DNA from: Mycobacterium sp.
Lineage (GTDB): Bacteria > Actinomycetota > Actinomycetes > Mycobacteriales > Mycobacteriaceae
Direction of reading: 5' to 3'
Length of the DNA: 44,456 bases
Assembly: GCF_025933915.1 (NCBI RefSeq)
Contig: NZ_JAICZA010000022.1
Span: 1-44,456 of the forward strand
Both the position numbers and the translations under genes were made by a program. This document shows positions 27,154-35,106 of the stretch, piece after piece (position 1 is the first letter of the stretch; each line of letters starts with the position of its first letter). Below the pieces are notes generated by a model. The model saw only the letters and a program-made list of their open reading frames with translations, was not told the origin of the DNA and searched no databases.

Positions 27154-28692
27154 ATGACCACACTGACAAGCACAACTGAACCGACCCCCCCACCAACATT
27201 TGCTCAACTCGGCGTCCGCGACGAAATCGTCCGCGCACTCGCCGAAAAAGGGATCGAAAGCCCGTTTGCCATCCAGGAACTGACCCTGCCGATGGCGCTC
27301 GCCGGCGACGACCTCATCGGCCAGGCCCGCACCGGCATGGGCAAGACCCTCGCCTTCGGAGTGCCGCTGCTGCAGCGCATCACGGCGGGCACCGCGGCGC
27401 GGCCCCTCAACGGCACACCGCGAGCCCTGATCGTGGTGCCCACCCGCGAGCTGTGCCTGCAGGTCACCGACGACCTGGCGCAGGCGGCCAAGCACCTGAC
27501 CGCCGACGAGGACCGACGGCTCTCGGTGGTCCCCATCTATGGCGGCCGCCCCTACGAGACCCAGATCGAGGCGCTGCGCGCCGGCGCCGACGTCGTGGTG
27601 GGCACCCCGGGCCGGCTGCTCGACCTGAGCCAGCAGGGCCACCTGCAGCTCGGTGGTCTGTCGGTGCTGGTGCTCGACGAGGCCGACGAGATGCTCGATC
27701 TGGGCTTTTTGCCTGACATCGAGCGCATCCTGCGCCAAATCCCCGTCGACCGGCAGTCGATGCTGTTCTCGGCGACCATGCCGGACCCGATCATCACTCT
27801 GGCCCGCACGTTCATGAACCAGCCCACCCACATCCGCGCCGAGGCGCCGCACTCGGCGGCCACCCACGACACGACGGTCCAGTACTCCTACCGCGCCCAC
27901 GCGCTGGACAAGGTTGAGCTGGTGAGCCGGATCCTGCAGGCCGATGGCCGCGGCGCCACGATGGTCTTCACTCGCACCAAGCGCACCGCACAGAAGGTCG
28001 CCGACGAGTTGGCCGAACGTGGTTTCGCGGTGGGCGCCGTGCACGGCGACCTCGGACAGGTGGCACGCGAGAAGGCGCTCAAGGCTTTTCGCACCGGCGA
28101 GATCGACGTGCTGGTCGCCACCGATGTGGCCGCGCGCGGCATCGACATCGACGACGTCACCCACGTCATCAACTACCAGATCCCCGAGGACGAGCAGGCG
28201 TACGTGCACCGCATCGGCCGCACCGGCCGCGCCGGCAAGACCGGGGTCGCGGTCACCCTGGTGGACTGGGACGAGCTGCCCCGCTGGGCGATGATCGACA
28301 AGGCGCTGGGGCTGGACTGCCCCGAGCCCGTCGAGACCTACTCCAATTCGCCGCACCTGCACGACGAGCTGGGCATCCCCGCCGAGGCCGGGGGCACGGT
28401 GGGTGCGGCCCGCAAACCGCAGGGCCAGCGCCGCAGCGGCGAGCGCGCAACCCAGAAGCCGGGCCAGAAATCGGAGAAGACCGAGCGCCGGTCCGGGACG
28501 CGACGACGCACCCGCGGCGGCCAGCCCGTCAGCGGTCACCCGTCAGGCAACGGCGCCGCGAGCTCCAACGGTGAGGCCGCCACGGAAACACCCGCCGGCT
28601 CTGCCCCGGGAAACGCCGGCTCCAGCCGTCGCCGCCGTAGGCGTCGCAAGCCGGCGGAAGCCGGCGCCGCCCCCACCGCGCAGAGCAACTAA
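27154..28692 (+). CDS. rhlE: RhlE-type DEAD-box ATP-dependent RNA helicase
   Basis: A 512-residue DEAD-box helicase with all motifs in order: Q-motif (PFAIQELTLP), I (ARTGMGKT), Ia (PTREL), Ib (TPGR), II (DEAD in LVLDEADEMLDLG), III (SAT), IV (ATMVFTRTK), V (ATDVAARGID) and VI (HRIGRTGRAG). The last 90 residues are a basic, Arg/Gly/Ser-rich tail (RRSGTRRRTRGG, SSRRRRRRRKPAE), likely an RNA-binding, disordered extension. It unwinds short RNA duplexes and probably acts in RNA turnover or ribosome assembly. The ribosome site before ATG 27154 is weak (GAGAGG about 14 nt away). The next gene starts 16 nt after the stop. Confidence 0.95.
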   Translation: MTTLTSTTEPTPPPTFAQLGVRDEIVRALAEKGIESPFAIQELTLPMALAGDDLIGQARTGMGKTLAFGVPLLQRITAGTAARPLNGTPRALIVVPTRELCLQVTDDLAQAAKHLTADEDRRLSVVPIYGGRPYETQIEALRAGADVVVGTPGRLLDLSQQGHLQLGGLSVLVLDEADEMLDLGFLPDIERILRQIPVDRQSMLFSATMPDPIITLARTFMNQPTHIRAEAPHSAATHDTTVQYSYRAHALDKVELVSRILQADGRGATMVFTRTKRTAQKVADELAERGFAVGAVHGDLGQVAREKALKAFRTGEIDVLVATDVAARGIDIDDVTHVINYQIPEDEQAYVHRIGRTGRAGKTGVAVTLVDWDELPRWAMIDKALGLDCPEPVETYSNSPHLHDELGIPAEAGGTVGAARKPQGQRRSGERATQKPGQKSEKTERRSGTRRRTRGGQPVSGHPSGNGAASSNGEAATETPAGSAPGNAGSSRRRRRRRKPAEAGAAPTAQSN

Positions 28693-28708
28693 CGCCCCGC
28701 GCCCACGC

Positions 28709-29935
28709 ATGGTCAGACCTGAGCGCCGGACCAAGCGCGACATCATGGCCGCCGCGGCCATCGCGGTCGTCGTCGCCGCCGCGACGGCCCTGATCTGGTG
28801 GACCAGCGACGCCCGGGCAACCATCAGCCGGCCTGCCGCAGCTCCGGCACCCAACCCGAGCCCGGCCCGGCAGGTGCCGGCCGGCCTGAAGCAGCTATGG
28901 ACCGCGGCCAGCCCGGCCACCACCGAGCCGGTAGTGGTGGGCGGGGTGGTCGTCACCGGTGCGGACCGCCGGATCGACGGGCGCGATCCCGGCACCGGCC
29001 AGTCCCGCTGGAGCTATGCCCGCGACACCGACCTCTGCGGCGTCTCCTGGCTCTACCGCTATGCCGTCGGGGTCTATCGGGACGACCGCGGCTGCGGTCA
29101 GGTGAGCACGCTGGACGGCTCCACCGGTCGCCGCGGGCCGGCCCGCAGCGGCTACGCCGACCCGCGGGTGCGGCTTTCCTCCGATGGCATGACGGTGTTG
29201 TCGGTCGGTGACACCCGCCTGGAGCTGTGGCGCTCCGACATGGTCCGGATGCTGACCTACGGCGAGACCGACGCTCGGGTGAAACCATCGGCGCGCGGGC
29301 TGCACTCGGGCTGCAAGCTGAGCTCGGCCGCGGCCAGCTCCTCGGCGGTCTCGGTGCTGGAGAGCTGCGCGAACCAGGCCGACCTGCGGCTGGTGCTGCT
29401 CCGGCCGGGCAAGGACGACGACGAACCCCAGCAACACATCGTGGCCGAACCGGGGGTCGCGCCGGATTCGGGCGCCCGGGTGCTCGCCGTCCGGGACAAC
29501 ACCACCGCCGTGTACCTACCGGCGCCGACGCCTCGGGTTGACGTGATCGACGAAACGGGCGCCACCGTGGCGAGCACCCTGCTGCCGAAGCCGCCGTCAC
29601 GCTCGGCGGCGGTCTCGCATGCGGGCAGCCTGATGACCTGGTGGACCGGCGATTCGCTGATGGTGTTCGACGTGAACACGCTGGCGCTGCGCTACACCAT
29701 CGCCGCGGGCGACAAGACCGCGCCGCTGGGGCCGGGCGTGATGATGGCGGGCCGGCTGCTGGTGCCGGTCACCGGTGCGATCGGCGTCTACGACCCGGTC
29801 AGCGGCGCCGGTGAGCGCTACATTCCGGTGGACCGGACGGCGAGCCGCCCGGCGCCCGGGACGGCGGTGATCCCGGCCGTGTCGGGGTCGCGGGTATTCG
29901 AGCAGCGCGGCGACAGCGTGGTCGCGTTGGGCTGA
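28709..29935 (+). CDS. Membrane-anchored beta-propeller-like protein (Rv3212-like)
   Basis: A 408-residue protein: a basic N-terminus (MVRPERRTKRD), one membrane segment (about 12-32, IMAAAAIAVVVAAATALIWW), a Pro/Ala linker, then an extracytoplasmic domain. Repeated blade-like strands (VVVGGVVVTGADRRIDGRDP, LAVRDNTTAVYLP, GRLLVPVTGAIGVYDP) suggest a PQQ-like/WD-type propeller. Several Cys (DLCGVS, RGCGQV, SGCKLS, ESCANQ) may pair outside the cell. The frame is open to 28403 but that part lies inside rhlE; ATG 28709 is just ahead of the membrane anchor. Probably co-transcribed with rhlE. Function is unknown; I recall the tuberculosis orthologue as important for growth. Confidence 0.8.
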   Translation: MVRPERRTKRDIMAAAAIAVVVAAATALIWWTSDARATISRPAAAPAPNPSPARQVPAGLKQLWTAASPATTEPVVVGGVVVTGADRRIDGRDPGTGQSRWSYARDTDLCGVSWLYRYAVGVYRDDRGCGQVSTLDGSTGRRGPARSGYADPRVRLSSDGMTVLSVGDTRLELWRSDMVRMLTYGETDARVKPSARGLHSGCKLSSAAASSSAVSVLESCANQADLRLVLLRPGKDDDEPQQHIVAEPGVAPDSGARVLAVRDNTTAVYLPAPTPRVDVIDETGATVASTLLPKPPSRSAAVSHAGSLMTWWTGDSLMVFDVNTLALRYTIAAGDKTAPLGPGVMMAGRLLVPVTGAIGVYDPVSGAGERYIPVDRTASRPAPGTAVIPAVSGSRVFEQRGDSVVALG

Positions 29936-29954
29936 GCGCGCAGGGAGCGCCGAG

Positions 29955-30755
29955 CTAGACCTCGACGGCGAACGTCGGCAGCGGCTTTCCGCTCTTCCAG
30001 TGCTTGAGCAACGCCGCCGCCAGCTCGCCGTAGGCCGACGCGCCCTTGTTCTTGCGGCCCGCCATCACCGACGAACCCGAGGCGCTGGCCTCGGCGAAAC
30101 GCACCGTACGCGGAATCGGCGGGGCCAGCACCGGCAGGCTGTAGCGGTCGGCGACGTCGAGCAACACGTCGCGGGTGTGGGTGGTGCGGGAGTCGTACAG
30201 CGTCGGCAGGGCGCCGAGCAGGCGCAGCTCCGGGTTGGTGATCTGCTGGACATCGGCGACCGTGCGCAGGAACTGGCCGACACCGCGATGCGCGAGTGTC
30301 TCGCACTGCAGGGGCACGATGACCTCGTCGGCGGCCGTCAGCCCGTTGAGAGTCAGCACACCCAGCGACGGCGGGCAGTCGATGATCACCACGTCGAAGC
30401 GATCGGCGAGTTTGGCCAGCGCGCGCTTGAGCGCGTATTCGCGGCCGGCCCGCATCAGCAGCATCGCCTCGGCGCCCGCCAGGTCAATGTTGGCCGGCAG
30501 CAGCGTCATTCCCTCCGCCGTCTCGACCAGCGCGGCGTTCGGCTCAACCTCTCCGAGCAACACCTCGTGCACGGACGCCGGGAGTTTGTCGGGGTCTTGG
30601 CCCAGCGAGAAGGTCAGGCAGCCCTGCGGGTCGAGGTCGACCAGCAGCACCCGCTTGTTCTCCTCCACCATCGCCGCACCCAGCGAGGCAACCGTGGTCG
30701 TCTTGGCGACGCCACCCTTCTGGTTGGCCACCGCCAATACCCGGGTCCTACTCAC
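29955..30755 (-). CDS. ParA/Soj-like ATPase
   Basis: A 266-residue ParA-family ATPase (Rv3213c-like): deviant Walker A in NQKGGVAKTTT (signature Lys and catalytic Lys), Walker A' in LLVDLDPQGCLT and Walker B in VVIIDCPPSLG. It binds nonspecific DNA as an ATP sandwich dimer and positions cargo. This one is not next to parB or an origin, so it is an orphan ParA that could position a protein complex. Start GTG 30755 with GGAGGGG upstream. Convergent with the propeller gene (19-nt gap) and divergent from gpm2. Confidence 0.9.
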   Translation of the reverse strand: MSRTRVLAVANQKGGVAKTTTVASLGAAMVEENKRVLLVDLDPQGCLTFSLGQDPDKLPASVHEVLLGEVEPNAALVETAEGMTLLPANIDLAGAEAMLLMRAGREYALKRALAKLADRFDVVIIDCPPSLGVLTLNGLTAADEVIVPLQCETLAHRGVGQFLRTVADVQQITNPELRLLGALPTLYDSRTTHTRDVLLDVADRYSLPVLAPPIPRTVRFAEASASGSSVMAGRKNKGASAYGELAAALLKHWKSGKPLPTFAVEV

Positions 30756-30867
30756 CAGCGCCCGCCCCTCCGCATCGCCGCGCGTTCACAGTGCCATCCT
30801 GGCATGTTCGTCCGCCATGCGCTTGGGCCCAGCGGCCACAGCATGTCGTCCGGCAGAATCACTCGGT

Positions 30868-31479
30868 ATGGGCTTACACAACCACCGTTTGGTGCTGCTG
30901 CGCCACGGCGAGACCGAATGGTCGAAGTCGGGCCAGCACACGAGCCGGACCGACCTCGAGCTCACCGACACCGGCCGCGTCCAGGCCGAGCTCGCCGGTC
31001 GCGTTCTGCGCGAACTGAACCTCGCTGAGCCGTTGGTGATCAGCAGCCCACGCATCCGCGCCCTGACCACAGCCAAGTTGGCCGGGCTCGCCGTCGACGA
31101 GGTCTCTCCCCTGCTCGCCGAATGGGATTACGGATCCTACGAAGGGTTGACGACCGCCCAGATCCACGAATCGGTTCCCGATTGGTTGGTCTGGACGCAC
31201 GGCTGCCCTGGTGGCGAGAGCGTGGAGCAAGCCAGCGACCGCGCCGATCGTGCCGTCGCATACGCGTTAGACCAGATGAGCTCGCGCGACGTGGTGTTCG
31301 TCGGGCACAGCCACTTCTCCCGTTCGGTCATCACGCGCTGGGTGGAGCTACCGCTCGTCGAGGGCAGCCGCTTCTGGATGCTGGCCGGCTCCATCGCCGT
31401 GTGCGGTTTCGAGCATGGTGTGCGACAGCTCGCCGCGCTCGGATTGACCAGCCAGCCACAGGCGATAAAACCCGGGTGA
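30868..31479 (+). CDS. gpm2: Histidine phosphatase superfamily acid phosphatase (Gpm2/Rv3214)
   Basis: A 203-residue phosphoglycerate-mutase-like protein. Catalytic His and Arg are in VLLRHGETEWS, the second Arg in SSPRIRALTTAKL, the acid in LAEWDYGSYEG and the second His in FVGHSHFSRS. The M. tuberculosis protein was shown to be a phosphatase rather than a mutase (family knowledge). ATG 30868 gives exactly the known length; the frame stays open to 30175 but runs antisense through the ParA gene. Its stop overlaps the entC GTG by 4 nt, so the two are coupled, suggesting a link between a phosphatase step and isochorismate synthesis. Confidence 0.9.
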   Translation: MGLHNHRLVLLRHGETEWSKSGQHTSRTDLELTDTGRVQAELAGRVLRELNLAEPLVISSPRIRALTTAKLAGLAVDEVSPLLAEWDYGSYEGLTTAQIHESVPDWLVWTHGCPGGESVEQASDRADRAVAYALDQMSSRDVVFVGHSHFSRSVITRWVELPLVEGSRFWMLAGSIAVCGFEHGVRQLAALGLTSQPQAIKPG

Positions 31480-32570
31480 GCGCCGAACCGCCGTTCGTGC
31501 TGTGCGGACCGACCCAAACCCTGGTCACCGACGGGGTGTTGCGGCGCTACGACGACGTGGACGCGGCGCAGGCGGCGTTGCGGTCGAAGGAAGCGCGGAT
31601 TGTTGTGGGCGCGTTGCCTTTTGATGCCGGGGGGCCGGCCGCCTTGCTGACACCGCAAACCGTGAACGTCACCGATGGGCTGCCGGATTGGCCGATTGGC
31701 GCGCTGCCGTCGGTGCGGGTGGCTGCGGCCCTCCCGCCGCCGGGTGACTACCGCGACCGGATCCGCCGCGCCCTCGATCAGCTCGCCGCGGACAACCCGC
31801 TGCACAAGGTGGTGTTGTCCCGCGCCCTGCAGCTGGTGGCCGACGGCCCGATAGACGCGCGCACCGTCCTGCGTCGGCTCGTCGCGGCGGATCCCGCGGC
31901 CTACGGCTATCTCGTCGACCTGACCGCCGCCGGCGACGACTACGCGGGTGTGGCGCTGGTGGGCGCCAGCCCCGAACTTCTGGTTGCGCGCAGCGGCGAC
32001 CGTGTCGAGTGCCGGCCGTATGCCGGGTCGGCCCCCCGTGCCGCCGACCCGGAAGCCGACGCCGCCAACGGCGCCGCGCTGGCCTCCTCGGCCAAGAACC
32101 GTCACGAACATCAGCTGGTTATCGAGACCATCAGGACCGCCCTGGAACCGCTGTGCGAAAACCTGTCGATCGCCCCCGAGCCGCAACTGAACCGCACCGC
32201 GGCGGTCTGGCACCTGTGCACGCCGATCAGCGGCCGGCTGCGCGATACCTCAACGACCGCAATCGATTTGGCTTTGGTGTTACACCCGACCCCGGCCGTC
32301 GGAGGGGTTCCGACCAAGGCCGCGGTCGAGCTCATCGCCGAGCTGGAAGGCGACCGCGGGTTCTACGCGGGGGCGACGGGCTGGTGCGACGCCCGCGGCG
32401 ACGGCCACTGGGTGGTGTCGCTGCGCTGCGCGCAGCTGTCGGCGGACCGGCGCAGCGCGCTGGCGCGGGCCGGCGGCGGTATCGTCGCCGAATCCGATCC
32501 CGACGAGGAAGTCGCCGAAACCACAACGAAATTCGCCACCATACTCAACGCCCTGGAAGTTGAACGATGA
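31476..32570 (+). CDS. entC: EntC-like isochorismate synthase
   Basis: A 364-residue chorismate-utilising enzyme with the family core KVVLSRALQL, VGASPELLV, ECRPYAGSAPR, KNRHEHQLVIE, LHPTPAVGGVPT and FYAGATGW. It converts chorismate to isochorismate. The start GTG 31476 overlaps the phosphatase stop (GTGA), and the stop overlaps the next ATG (ATGA, 32567-32570), so all three are translationally coupled. The frame is open to 31122 inside gpm2 and that part is ignored. No siderophore genes are adjacent, so the product may feed menaquinone or mycobactin/salicylate pathways elsewhere. Confidence 0.9.
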   Translation: MSAEPPFVLCGPTQTLVTDGVLRRYDDVDAAQAALRSKEARIVVGALPFDAGGPAALLTPQTVNVTDGLPDWPIGALPSVRVAAALPPPGDYRDRIRRALDQLAADNPLHKVVLSRALQLVADGPIDARTVLRRLVAADPAAYGYLVDLTAAGDDYAGVALVGASPELLVARSGDRVECRPYAGSAPRAADPEADAANGAALASSAKNRHEHQLVIETIRTALEPLCENLSIAPEPQLNRTAAVWHLCTPISGRLRDTSTTAIDLALVLHPTPAVGGVPTKAAVELIAELEGDRGFYAGATGWCDARGDGHWVVSLRCAQLSADRRSALARAGGGIVAESDPDEEVAETTTKFATILNALEVER

Positions 32571-33049
32571 CCACGGACATCCGTCGTGCCACGCCGCGCG
32601 ACGTCGCTGCGATCACCGAAATGATCCACGCCTTAGCCGAATTCGAGCACGCCGCCGATCAGTGCACGGTCACCGAAACACAAATCTCCGCAGCGCTTTT
32701 CGGTGAGCGGCCGACGGTGTATGGGCACGTGGTGGAAGTGGACGACGAGGTCGCGGCGATGGCATTGTGGTTCGTCAACTTCTCCACCTGGGACGGCGTG
32801 GGGGGCATCTATCTGGAAGACCTGTTCGTGCGCCCGGGGTTTCGCCGGCGCGGGCTGGCCCGGGCGCTGCTGGCGGCGCTGGCGGGCGAATGCGTGCGAC
32901 AGGGCTACACGCGGTTGTCCTGGGCGGTGCTGAACTGGAACGCCGACGCCATTACGCTCTACGACGGCGTCGGCGGGCAACCGCAGAACGAATGGACCAC
33001 CTATCGGTTGTCGGGACCGCGGTTGGCGGGGCTGGCGGAGTCGTCCTGA
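32567..33049 (+). CDS. GNAT-family acetyltransferase
   Basis: A 160-residue GNAT protein (Rv3216-like) of the diamine-acetyltransferase-like type. Motif A is YLEDLFVRPGFRRRGLARAL (acetyl-CoA pyrophosphate loop RRRGLA) and motif B is LSWAVLNWNADAITLYDGVG, with the acceptor-domain EHAADQCTVTE start. Acceptor unknown. ATG 32567 overlaps the entC stop by 4 nt. The 3' end overlaps the convergent small membrane gene by 49 nt. Confidence 0.88.
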   Translation: MTTDIRRATPRDVAAITEMIHALAEFEHAADQCTVTETQISAALFGERPTVYGHVVEVDDEVAAMALWFVNFSTWDGVGGIYLEDLFVRPGFRRRGLARALLAALAGECVRQGYTRLSWAVLNWNADAITLYDGVGGQPQNEWTTYRLSGPRLAGLAESS

Positions 33050-33432
33050 CCACCGGCGGCCCAGCGCACCGCGGCGGGGCTGAACAGCAACCCCAACACG
33101 ATCACCGCGACGACGCCCGCCGGGATCCCGAAGCCGGGCTGGTGTGATCCCACCGCGAGGTACCACGTCACTGGCAACAGGAGCAGCTGGGTGATCACGG
33201 CCAGCCCGCGACCCCAACGCTTGCCGAGAAACAGCGCACGCCCCGCGGCGATCACCCCGAGGCCGACGAGAACGAACCAGCCCGCCGTGGCCAGACCGTT
33301 GGCCACGTGCTGGTCGGCCCCGGCGATCACGCGCACCACCAGGACCGTCGCCACCACCAGCGCGGCCACCCCCTGCGCCGCGACGATGACGCCGGCACGG
33401 CGGACGGCGGTCGGGGCGGCTGGCGGTGTCAC
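33001..33432 (-). CDS. Small four-helix integral membrane protein (Rv3217c-like)
   Basis: A 143-residue protein with about four membrane segments (GVIVAAQGVAALVVATVLVV, ATAGWFVLVGLGVIAAG, GLAVITQLLLLPVTWYLAV, IPAGVVAVIVLGLLFSPA) and a short polar C-terminus. Function is unknown. The frame is open to 34491 antisense to the lipid kinase-like gene. GTG 33432 is chosen for the conserved 143-residue length and a TACGCT -10 element 6 nt upstream (leaderless). It is divergent from the lipid kinase-like gene (57-nt gap) and overlaps the GNAT 3' end by 49 nt. Confidence 0.85.
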   Translation of the reverse strand: MTPPAAPTAVRRAGVIVAAQGVAALVVATVLVVRVIAGADQHVANGLATAGWFVLVGLGVIAAGRALFLGKRWGRGLAVITQLLLLPVTWYLAVGSHQPGFGIPAGVVAVIVLGLLFSPAAVRWAAGGQDDSASPANRGPDNR

Positions 33433-33438
33433 AGCGCC

Positions 33439-33444
33439 AGCGTA
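33439..33444 (-). promoter_or_regulatory. -10 hexamer TACGCT, leaderless start of the small membrane gene
   Basis: The hexamer ends 6 nt before GTG 33432, so +1 falls on the start codon. Confidence 0.5.
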
Positions 33445-33475
33445 GTCAGGACGGCCGCTGTTTCCCGGCACCGCA

Positions 33476-33481
33476 TAAGCT
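33476..33481 (+). promoter_or_regulatory. -10 hexamer TAAGCT of the lipid kinase-like gene
   Basis: TAAGCT lies 8 nt before ATG 33490, giving a leader of 0-2 nt. With the TACGCT hexamer on the other strand it makes a compact divergent pair inside 57 nt. Confidence 0.45.
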
Positions 33482-33489
33482 CGTGCTTC

Positions 33490-34455
33490 ATGCGGGCCGT
33501 GCTGATCGTCAACCCCACAGCCACCTCCACCACCCCGGCCGGTCGCGATCTGCTGGCCCACGCCCTCAAAAGCCGGCTGCAGCTCAGTGTCGAGCACACC
33601 GACCACCGCGGGCACGGCAGCGAACTCGCGCAGAAGGCCGTCGCCGACGGCGTCGATTTGGTGGTCGTGCATGGCGGCGACGGCACGGTGAGCGGGGTCG
33701 TCAACGGTCTGCTCGGCTGCCCCGGAACGCTTCCGAGCGGCCCGGTGCCGGCGGTCGCCGTGGTACCCGGCGGTTCCGCGAACGTGCTGGCGCGATCGCT
33801 GGGCATCTCGCCGGATCCGGTCGCGGCCACCAACCAGCTCATCCAGTTGCTCGACGACCACCAGCGGCACGGCACGTGGCGGCGGATCGGCCTGATCGAC
33901 TGCGGCGAGCGGTGGGCCGTGTTCAACACCGGCATGGGCGTCGACGCCGAGGTGGTGGCCGCGGTGGAGGCCGAACGGAACAAGGGCGGCAAGGTCACCG
34001 CGTGGCGCTACATCCGCGCTGCGGTACCGGCCGTGTGGGCCTACACCCGCCGCGAACCGATGCTGACGCTCGAACTTCCCGGCCGCGAACCCATCACAGG
34101 GGTGAGCTTCGCGTTCGTGTCGAACTCCAGCCCGTGGACGTTCGCCAACCAGCGGCCGGTGTGGACCAACCCCGGCTGCAGCTTCGAGTCGGGGCTGGGG
34201 GTGTTCGCGCCTACCAATATGAAGTTGGTCCCCACGCTGCGGATCGTCCGGCAGATGTTCGCAAAACGGCCCACGTTCGACTTCAAGAACCTCGTCACCG
34301 AGGACGACCTGCCGTGCGTGCGAGTTACCTCGGCCGGGGGTGCCGTCGCGTGCCAGTTCGACGGGGATTACCTCGGCGTGCGCGAAACCATGACGTTCAA
34401 GGCGGTCCCGGACGCGCTGGCGGTGGCCGCCCCTCCTCAGCAAAAACGCCACTGA
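33490..34455 (+). CDS. Diacylglycerol/sphingosine kinase-like lipid kinase (Rv3218-like)
   Basis: A 321-residue DAGK-catalytic-domain protein. The nucleotide loop and metal region are in VVVHGGDGTVSGVVNG, followed by VPGGSANVLARSLG (the GGSxN signature of the family) and GLIDCGERWAVFNTGMGVDAEVV. The C-terminal beta domain ends in CQFDGDYLGVRE. It is expected to phosphorylate a lipid alcohol at the membrane; substrate unknown. ATG 33490 gives the length I recall for the tuberculosis protein. Divergent from the small membrane gene. Confidence 0.88.
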   Translation: MRAVLIVNPTATSTTPAGRDLLAHALKSRLQLSVEHTDHRGHGSELAQKAVADGVDLVVVHGGDGTVSGVVNGLLGCPGTLPSGPVPAVAVVPGGSANVLARSLGISPDPVAATNQLIQLLDDHQRHGTWRRIGLIDCGERWAVFNTGMGVDAEVVAAVEAERNKGGKVTAWRYIRAAVPAVWAYTRREPMLTLELPGREPITGVSFAFVSNSSPWTFANQRPVWTNPGCSFESGLGVFAPTNMKLVPTLRIVRQMFAKRPTFDFKNLVTEDDLPCVRVTSAGGAVACQFDGDYLGVRETMTFKAVPDALAVAAPPQQKRH

Positions 34456-34559
34456 CCTGCGGTAGCACGTCCCCTGTGGCGGGGGCGACAAATATCGACA
34501 CCGGAAGTGGTCCGTGAGTGTAGTACAACGGAGTGAGGGCTTGACGACGAGATGATCAA

Positions 34560-34575
34560 AGTGAGATAGCCCACG
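34560..34575 (+). promoter_or_regulatory. Upstream CRP-type site of whiB1
   Basis: AGTGAGATAGCCCACG fits the mycobacterial CRP pattern (GTGnnAnnnnnCAC). It is centred at 34567.5, about -58.5 from the predicted +1 near 34626. This is the location I recall for the activating cAMP receptor protein site of M. tuberculosis whiB1. Confidence 0.6.
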
Positions 34576-34580
34576 AGCGA

Positions 34581-34596
34581 ACTCACACTATTGACA
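34581..34596 (+). promoter_or_regulatory. Weak second CRP-type site overlapping the whiB1 -35
   Basis: ACTCACACTATTGACA is 21 bp (two helical turns) downstream of the first site and overlaps the -35. Only the right half matches well. By analogy with M. tuberculosis this would be the repressing site at -37.5. Confidence 0.4.
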
Positions 34597-34619
34597 TCTG
34601 TTGAGCCTGTGAAACGATC
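34591..34619 (+). promoter_or_regulatory. whiB1 promoter
   Basis: A consensus -35 TTGACA (34591-34596) is followed after 17 nt by AACGAT (34614-34619), a poor -10. The predicted start near 34626 leaves a leader of about 110 nt. The rest of the 280-nt gap (34456-34735) holds no gene I can support. Confidence 0.5.
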
Positions 34620-34735
34620 AAAAGGTTGCATGCAGAAATTACGTAGGGGTGCGGCCCCTTTTCTTCTGCACGCGTTTAACAGCCGAAGAAAATAGCCGTG
34701 CGCCTTGCTGCGCACTCACTAAGGAGTAAAGACGT

Positions 34736-34990
34736 ATGGATTGGCGCCACAAGGCGGTCTGTCGTGACGAAGACCCGGAGCTGTTCTTCCCGGTGGGGAA
34801 CAGCGGTCCGGCGCTCGCGCAGATCGCTGACGCGAAACTGGTCTGTAATCGGTGTTCGGTAACCACAGAGTGCCTCTCTTGGGCCCTGAACACGGGCCAG
34901 GATTCGGGCGTCTGGGGCGGCATGAGCGAAGACGAACGGCGTGCGCTGAAGCGCCGCAACGCCCGGACGAAAGCCCGCAGCGGGGTTTAA
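34736..34990 (+). CDS. whiB1: WhiB1, essential nitric-oxide-sensing iron-sulfur regulator
   Basis: An 84-residue WhiB protein with cluster ligands Cys9, Cys37, Cys40 and Cys46, the turn GVWGGMSEDERR and a basic C-terminus (KRRNARTKARSG). It binds region 4 of the main sigma factor, and its 4Fe-4S cluster reacts with NO (family knowledge). It is essential in M. tuberculosis. A clear ribosome site (AGGAG, 9 nt before ATG 34736) and a long leader with CRP-type sites indicate cAMP-linked control. A strong hairpin at 35009-35038 ends the transcript. Confidence 0.97.
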   Translation: MDWRHKAVCRDEDPELFFPVGNSGPALAQIADAKLVCNRCSVTTECLSWALNTGQDSGVWGGMSEDERRALKRRNARTKARSGV

Positions 34991-35008
34991 CCCGGATAAC
35001 GCAGAACG

Positions 35009-35038
35009 GTGCGGCCTCGACGATTGTCGGGGCCGCAC
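35009..35038 (+). terminator. Strong hairpin terminator after whiB1
   Basis: GTGCGGCC-T-CGAC / GTCG-G-GGCCGCAC forms a 13-bp stem (one T-G pair) with a GATT tetraloop, followed by CTCTTGCG. It lies 19 nt after the whiB1 stop and 69 nt before the end of convergent pdtaS, so it may serve both directions. Confidence 0.75.
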
Positions 35039-35106
35039 TCTTGCGTGGAGGCGCGGCCCGGCTGGCGCACGGGCCGCACGGGTGCGTGGAGGCGTAGACA
35101 CCTCGC

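Noticed and set aside
26941..28539. 532-codon minus-strand frame
   Set aside because: Antisense to rhlE, in which all DEAD-box motifs are present in order.
28403..28708. N-terminal extension of the propeller-like protein into rhlE
   Set aside because: It would place a long basic segment before the membrane anchor and overlaps the rhlE tail out of frame. ATG 28709 gives a normal type II anchor.
32009..32563. 184-codon alternative frame inside entC
   Set aside because: Out-of-frame with the conserved isochorismate synthase sequence, Arg/Gly-rich with no motif.
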